The translations under genes were made by a program, and so were the position numbers. A stretch of 64,000 nucleotides of DNA from the NCBI RefSeq assembly GCF_043290135.1, contig NC_134710.1, positions 316,136,116-316,200,115 on the forward strand. Reading direction: 5' to 3'. This stretch comes from Rhipicephalus microplus. Taxonomy: Eukaryota > Arthropoda > Arachnida > Ixodida > Ixodidae. Shown piece after piece: positions 60,013 through 64,000 of this stretch; within the stretch, counting starts at the first letter, position 1; each line of letters starts with the position of its first letter. A model generated the notes under the pieces. The model was given only the letters and a program-made list of their open reading frames with translations. It was not told the DNA's origin and did not search any database.

Positions 60013-60430
60013 CCAACTGCACCTTTATGTGCCATACTGACCACTGCCATGAGTCAAACACCTAGCGCTCATAAATGGCAGACATGGAGCTATCACGCGT
60101 TCTTCAACGGGGTTGAGAGCAGGCAGGTGAGGGAACTTGTGAGGATATCAATACCCGTGCTCAACACTCATCGCAGGAACTTGGCCCGTGCTGCCGTGCC
60201 TACGAAGCGACGAGAAGCCAAATCGGACGTTGGTCAAATCGCGATAGTCTCGATTCCGATTGGCCATGATTGTCGTTAAATGGGGAACAAAAGTTCCCAT
60301 ATGTCGAACCGCGATTTCAATTTCATTTATTTTTCATTCATACAGTATGTAAATGTTGAGCCAACAGCCAAAAACCAGAATAGGATCTTTATAAATATAT
60401 ATAAATTAATATATATAATATATATAATTA
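60013..60430. other. No gene recognised
   Basis: Unremarkable; ends in an AT-rich TATATAA cluster at 60390-60430. Confidence 0.35.
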
Positions 60431-60435
60431 AGAAG

Positions 60436-60600
60436 AAAGAAACGTTTTCACCCACTTTTCTTTCTTCTTATTTACATTCCATTGGTTCTAATAACTTTCC
60501 CTATACATTCTTTGGCATTACTGTCTGTTAGATCTCATTAACATTTTCTCAAAACACGGAAAAACGAGCCCTTAGGTATACACTTCTTTCCCTTATTCAT
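60436..60600 (+). mobile_element. 3' part of second tRNA-containing repeat family
   Basis: TTTTCACCCACTTTTCTTTC through AACACGGAAAAACGAGCCCTT and AGGTATACACTTCTTTCC recurs at 60897-61048 in the same order. The tRNA-like module is absent, so this is a truncated copy lying 110 bp upstream of a fuller one. Confidence 0.75.
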
Positions 60601-60707
60601 TAACGAGGGTCTCGTACTGGCAGACTTGGTGCCATTAGGTTGTATACGAGGGACTATTGATCAGCTGCCCGCTCGTAATAAGTTCACGTGCTACGTGACG
60701 CCACACA

Positions 60708-61044
60708 GACTCATAAAAGGATATTCCACACTCGCCGCTTGGCTACAGGTGGCGCTGACTGACACTCCCACGTTTAAATTCACACATAAACCCAAAAAAG
60801 TGGATGAGGGGATGGCCGCTATGATAGCTCAGTAGTTAGAGCATCGAACGTGTTATTCGAAGGTTGTAGTTTCGATTCCTGCTCACGTATATGCTTACTT
60901 TTTCACCCACTTTTCTTTATTCTTATTTACATTACATTTGTTCTAATAACTTCCCCTATAAATTCCTTGGCATTATTGTCCGTTAGATCTCAATAATATT
61001 GCGTCAAAACACGGAAAAATAAGCCCTCAGGTATACACTTCTTT

Positions 61045-61048
<4 letters not shown>
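60708..61048 (+). mobile_element. tRNA-containing SINE-like repeat (second family), copy 2
   Basis: A left arm with CTCCCACGTTTAAAT, then a tRNA-like module with A-box TAGCTCAGTAGTTAGA (60825-60840), a 5-bp anticodon stem TCGAA/TTCGA, and a B-box-like AGTTTCGATTCC (60868-60879). A 150-bp tail is shared with 60436-60600 and partly with 17200-17310. A (TA)n array follows directly. Confidence 0.78.

Positions 61049-61049
<1 letters not shown>

Positions 61050-61097
<48 letters not shown>
61050..61097. repeat. (TA)n microsatellite
   Basis: About 22 TA units following the repeat above. Confidence 0.95.
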
Positions 61098-61099
<2 letters not shown>

Positions 61100-61119
61100 C
61101 AGCTACAACATTGTGTGCA

Positions 61120-62258
61120 TATCTAATTTTCAGGAACAAAATCTTAATGGCGAGGCAAAATGCATAAACTTAACATCAAATAAAAGCAAAAAGTGCGTTC
61201 TACAATAACTCCGAAAAGAACAAAAATAAGTAAGCACAGTACAAAATACATCAGAAATAAACATGGGAAAAATCACATAATTTTTAGAAGTACAATTTTG
61301 TCACAGCAGGCGTGAAATTATCAGCCATTTTTACTTGAAGGGGTACTCTGTTCCGAATTTTGGCGCCACGAAACTCCAGCAGTCGTTGGCCATACGTGTT
61401 CCGAGTAACTGGTACGTTGAAATTTATATTTGTCGCGTTCCTTGCGTTGAGATTAGGCGTATTAAACAAAACTGGTGATAGCGAGTGGTTCTCACGTAAA
61501 ATATTATTAAAATTGCCACTTTCATTTCGAATGTCATGGAGAATGGTAGTATACTGAGTTGATTGTAAGGAACGTTATTATGATCGTGTAGTGTGTATGT
61601 CATAATGCCCAAATTCATTTGCTGTAACCGAATGACAGGATCCAAGTATGTTTTATATGTATACCAGACCATGATTCCGAACATTATATGGCATTACAGT
61701 GAAATATTGAATAGTAAGCAATTGTAAGTATGCTAAGATTAAGACATTATCTGCATTTTATTAGCAAAAAGCAAGTGGGAGCCAATTTGGTGCATATATT
61801 AGATATGCGTGGTCTCCTCTTCAAATTCCAGTTCTATAATACCACTGGATACTTTAAGTTCTCTGATTTTTCTATCGTTTCACCTACTAGCTGAATTTAC
61901 AAGCCTGTTGTGTACCACTTGGCATAACGGGAGCGGAATACTCATGCGGAATACTCATACTCATACTCATACTTGCGGAATTTACTACATGCAAACCAAG
62001 CTGATATGCTAGATATCTCGCTATTTGTTGTATTCTGCAATTCACTAAGGGATTTCAGTGTCAATAATAGCACAGTATCGTTGGCGTAGATACCATATCT
62101 TCATAACTGTAGTGCTGATGGGAGGTCATTAATGTACAGCGAAAACATTATTGATCCATGCAATATTGATCCAATTGTGATCCAATATTGATCCATGCGG
62201 AACTCCAACTACAATAGTGGAATATTGGGAAGCATACCAGTCCATTCTTACGTATTGT
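61120..62258 (-). mobile_element. LINE reverse transcriptase, 3' segment (CR1/jockey-like), degenerate
   Basis: On the minus strand: GVPHGSIL near 62190-62215; SLYINDLPSALQL near 62110-62145; the catalytic box as YAND rather than YADD (62077-62088), so a key Asp is replaced; then LTLKSLSELQNT. The thumb-like YKTYLDPVIRLQQMNLG is near 61610-61660. The C-terminal NVPVTRNTYGQRLLEFRGAK is at about 61365-61424. Small tandem duplications of GGATCAATATTG (62150-62200) disrupt the region after VPHGS. The element continues upstream at 62745-63060. Confidence 0.8.
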
Positions 62259-62744
62259 TTTAGGGGCGAAGCTCCTTAGGGCGTGGGCTGTGCGTCCCCT
62301 GTAGCCTGTATGTAGCCACCTCTAGTTTAGTTCTTGCAGTGTTCACTAGATGGCGGTACCGTCCCCTGTATGTAGCCACCTCTAGTTTAGTTCTTGCAGT
62401 GTTCACTAGATGGCGGTACCGTTTCCTGTATGTAGCCACCTCTTGTTTAGTTCTTGTAGTGTTTACTAGATGGTGGTACTTGTAGCTGATGATGAAAAGA
62501 TGCAAGATGTTATAAACTAGAAAGCGGTACTTGTAGTTGATGAAAGACGCGAGATCTTATAAAATAGGAATGATGTCACATATGGCGCGTGTCATTGGTT
62601 GAAGGCAATCGTTCGATTTAGTGCGGCGACGTACGCTAGGGGGAGCGATGTAATAAAATCGAGTGGGCAAAATGTACAGAGGATTCATGGTTTACCAGGT
62701 TTACCTCCGGAGCTTCGCCCACTCATCATCATTCACTTCGTGGA
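62259..62744. mobile_element. Insertion with 12-bp inverted ends and 60-bp triple tandem repeat
   Basis: GGGCGAAGCTCC (62264-62275) and its exact complement GGAGCTTCGCCC (62709-62720) bound most of the segment. It interrupts the reverse transcriptase reading of the surrounding LINE. Inside, a 60-bp unit is repeated three times. Limits outside the inverted ends are uncertain, and no target duplication was seen. It is probably a small DNA element carrying a minisatellite. Confidence 0.6.
62301..62480. repeat. 60-bp tandem repeat, three units
   Basis: Units start at 62301, 62361 and 62421. The first two differ only at the start, and the third by several substitutions. Each contains TGTAGCCACCTC and CACTAGATGGCGG-like segments. 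Confidence 0.97.
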
Positions 62745-63060
62745 TATGGCGGAATTTTTTGACCATTTAGGCAGCTTGAAGAAAGGTTCATTGAAAAAGG
62801 TTATTGAAGCTTCGCTAAAGCCATACATTCGCAATTTTTTTTACAAGTATCGAATGACAGACCGGGTCGAACGCTTTTTTTTTAATTAAAAAATATTCCT
62901 ACGGCAAACTCGTTCTTGTGTAAAGCTGTGTATATATTCTGAGTTAGTTTTAACACTGCTGATTACATTGATCTATCAGTTCTGAATCCGTGTTGAGATT
63001 CTGTTAGAAGCTTGTTTTCGTTTAGGTACTGCTCTTCCTCGCGACCCTCAGCCATAGTTC
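62745..63060 (-). mobile_element. LINE reverse transcriptase, upstream segment
   Basis: The minus strand reads QYLNENKLLTESQHGFRTDR, then NEFAVGIFF, then after a frameshift in an A run KAFDPVCHSIL (motif A with Asp). These are the fingers/palm motifs that should precede GVPHGSIL, found across the insertion at 62215. Same element as 61120-62258. Confidence 0.75.
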
Positions 63061-63238
63061 GTAGCTGTTAACAGGTAACCTTCCGTCACTATAACTGGCC
63101 ATCAGGTCTCGGTGGATCCAACCCAGCGGCATTTTTGTCACTTAATATAAACAGGAACATCAACTACGCCTATTTGTTTTTTTACCCGCTCTGCCATCTT
63201 GCCCTCATCTTGCGTCTGGCTTTTTCCTTTTCACCACA
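63061..63238. other. No feature recognised
   Basis: May be further decayed LINE; no motif seen. Confidence 0.3.
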
Positions 63239-63252
63239 CTTTGTGTGGTTCT

Positions 63253-63496
63253 AAATAATAATAATTGCTGGCATTGAACGTCCCGAAAACCACCATATGA
63301 TTATGAGAGTCCGTAGTGGAGGGCTCCGGAAATATTGGCCAGCTAGGGTTCTTTAACGTGCACCCAAATCTAAGCACACGGGCTTCAAGCCTTTTCGCTT
63401 CCATCGTAAGTACGGCCGCCGTGCCAGGGATTCGAAGCCGCGACCATGGCGGGTCAGCAGCTGATTGCCTTAGCCACTGGACCACCGTGGTGGGTC
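63253..63496 (-). mobile_element. Ruka-like SINE with perfect 14-bp target duplication
   Basis: Minus-strand copy: head GGTGGTCCAGTGGCTAAGG (about 63469-63487), body, and AATAATAAT tail (63254-63264). CTTTGTGTGGTTCT occurs exactly at both 63239-63252 and 63497-63510. The perfect duplication, despite a somewhat divergent body, suggests a younger insertion of an older subfamily. Confidence 0.96.
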
Positions 63497-63665
63497 CTTT
63501 GTGTGGTTCTTATATTTTCAAGTTTATTCATTATTGTTCGAGGTAATGCTTGATATGTAGAGGTGACAAAAATGTTATCGTTTCACACTTTCCACTCTGG
63601 CGAAAGCGCTAATTTTCCGGTTGTGCGTTGAGCGTAAAAATCGTATGCGTATCACCGCATAGCTT
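63497..63665. other. No feature recognised
   Basis: Short stretch between the SINE and the last GATA-bearing repeat. Confidence 0.3.
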
Positions 63666-63667
63666 TA

Positions 63668-64000
<333 letters not shown>

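Noticed and set aside
62301..62480. CRISPR-like array
   Set aside because: Three contiguous 60-bp units have no variable spacers. The genome is eukaryotic, and it is a minisatellite.

Overview
The window looks like intergenic and intronic DNA from a hard tick (Ixodidae, probably a metastriate such as Rhipicephalus). The main reason is at least ten copies of a tRNA-headed SINE that matches, from memory, the tick element Ruka. Supporting signs are decayed non-LTR retrotransposons, long tetranucleotide arrays, small inverted-repeat DNA elements and almost no host coding sequence. No bacterial, phage or CRISPR features were seen. Clade names are recalled from family knowledge and were not searched.

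The only convincing host gene piece is one exon on the minus strand (14305-14670). It encodes a signal peptide, a Gln/Pro-rich stretch and the first ~42 residues of a type-B carboxylesterase/cholinesterase-like domain, and it ends at a GT splice donor. It sits in a GC-rich, CpG-rich island. No later exon is recognisable in the 14 kb downstream, so that stretch is read as first intron.

Layout. 1-10 kb: decayed LINE, three Ruka copies, and two copies of a ~520 bp repeat joined to Ruka at the same junction. 10-17.6 kb: a 34-bp-arm hairpin, the esterase exon and its island, then GAAA, TG and GATA arrays. 19-23 kb: LINE tail, divergent SINE, and a longer LINE with endonuclease and reverse transcriptase remains. 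24.2-31.1 kb: a three-level nest in which an RNase H-bearing (I-group-like) LINE is split by a CR1/L2-like LINE 3' fragment, which is itself split by a 1,178 bp DNA element with 28-bp inverted termini and a perfect 8-bp target duplication. 31.8-41.4 kb: two large copies of a non-autonomous repeat carrying a long GATA array (a third at the right edge of the window, a short remnant near 5.4 kb), a small MITE, and four more Ruka or Ruka-like copies. 45-46.8 kb: a LINE reduced to ORF1 plus 3' end. 49.9-50.4 kb: a TTAG-type array whose unit switches. 51.5-52.4 kb: CpG-rich block. 57.5-57.65 kb: tandem tRNA-Gln-like and tRNA-Glu-like sequences ending in a Pol III T tract. 58.5-63.5 kb: further inverted-repeat elements, a second tRNA-containing repeat family, a LINE interrupted by an insertion carrying a 60-bp triple tandem repeat, and a Ruka with a perfect 14-bp target duplication.

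Apart from the esterase exon, the functional logic is that of a transposon graveyard: autonomous LINEs (all with broken frames) and the SINEs and inverted-repeat elements that would have depended on them or on transposases encoded elsewhere. I found no convincing novel protein-coding system; the most interesting signals are the nested insertion, the GATA-bearing repeat family, the tRNA pair, and the ORF1-only LINE.
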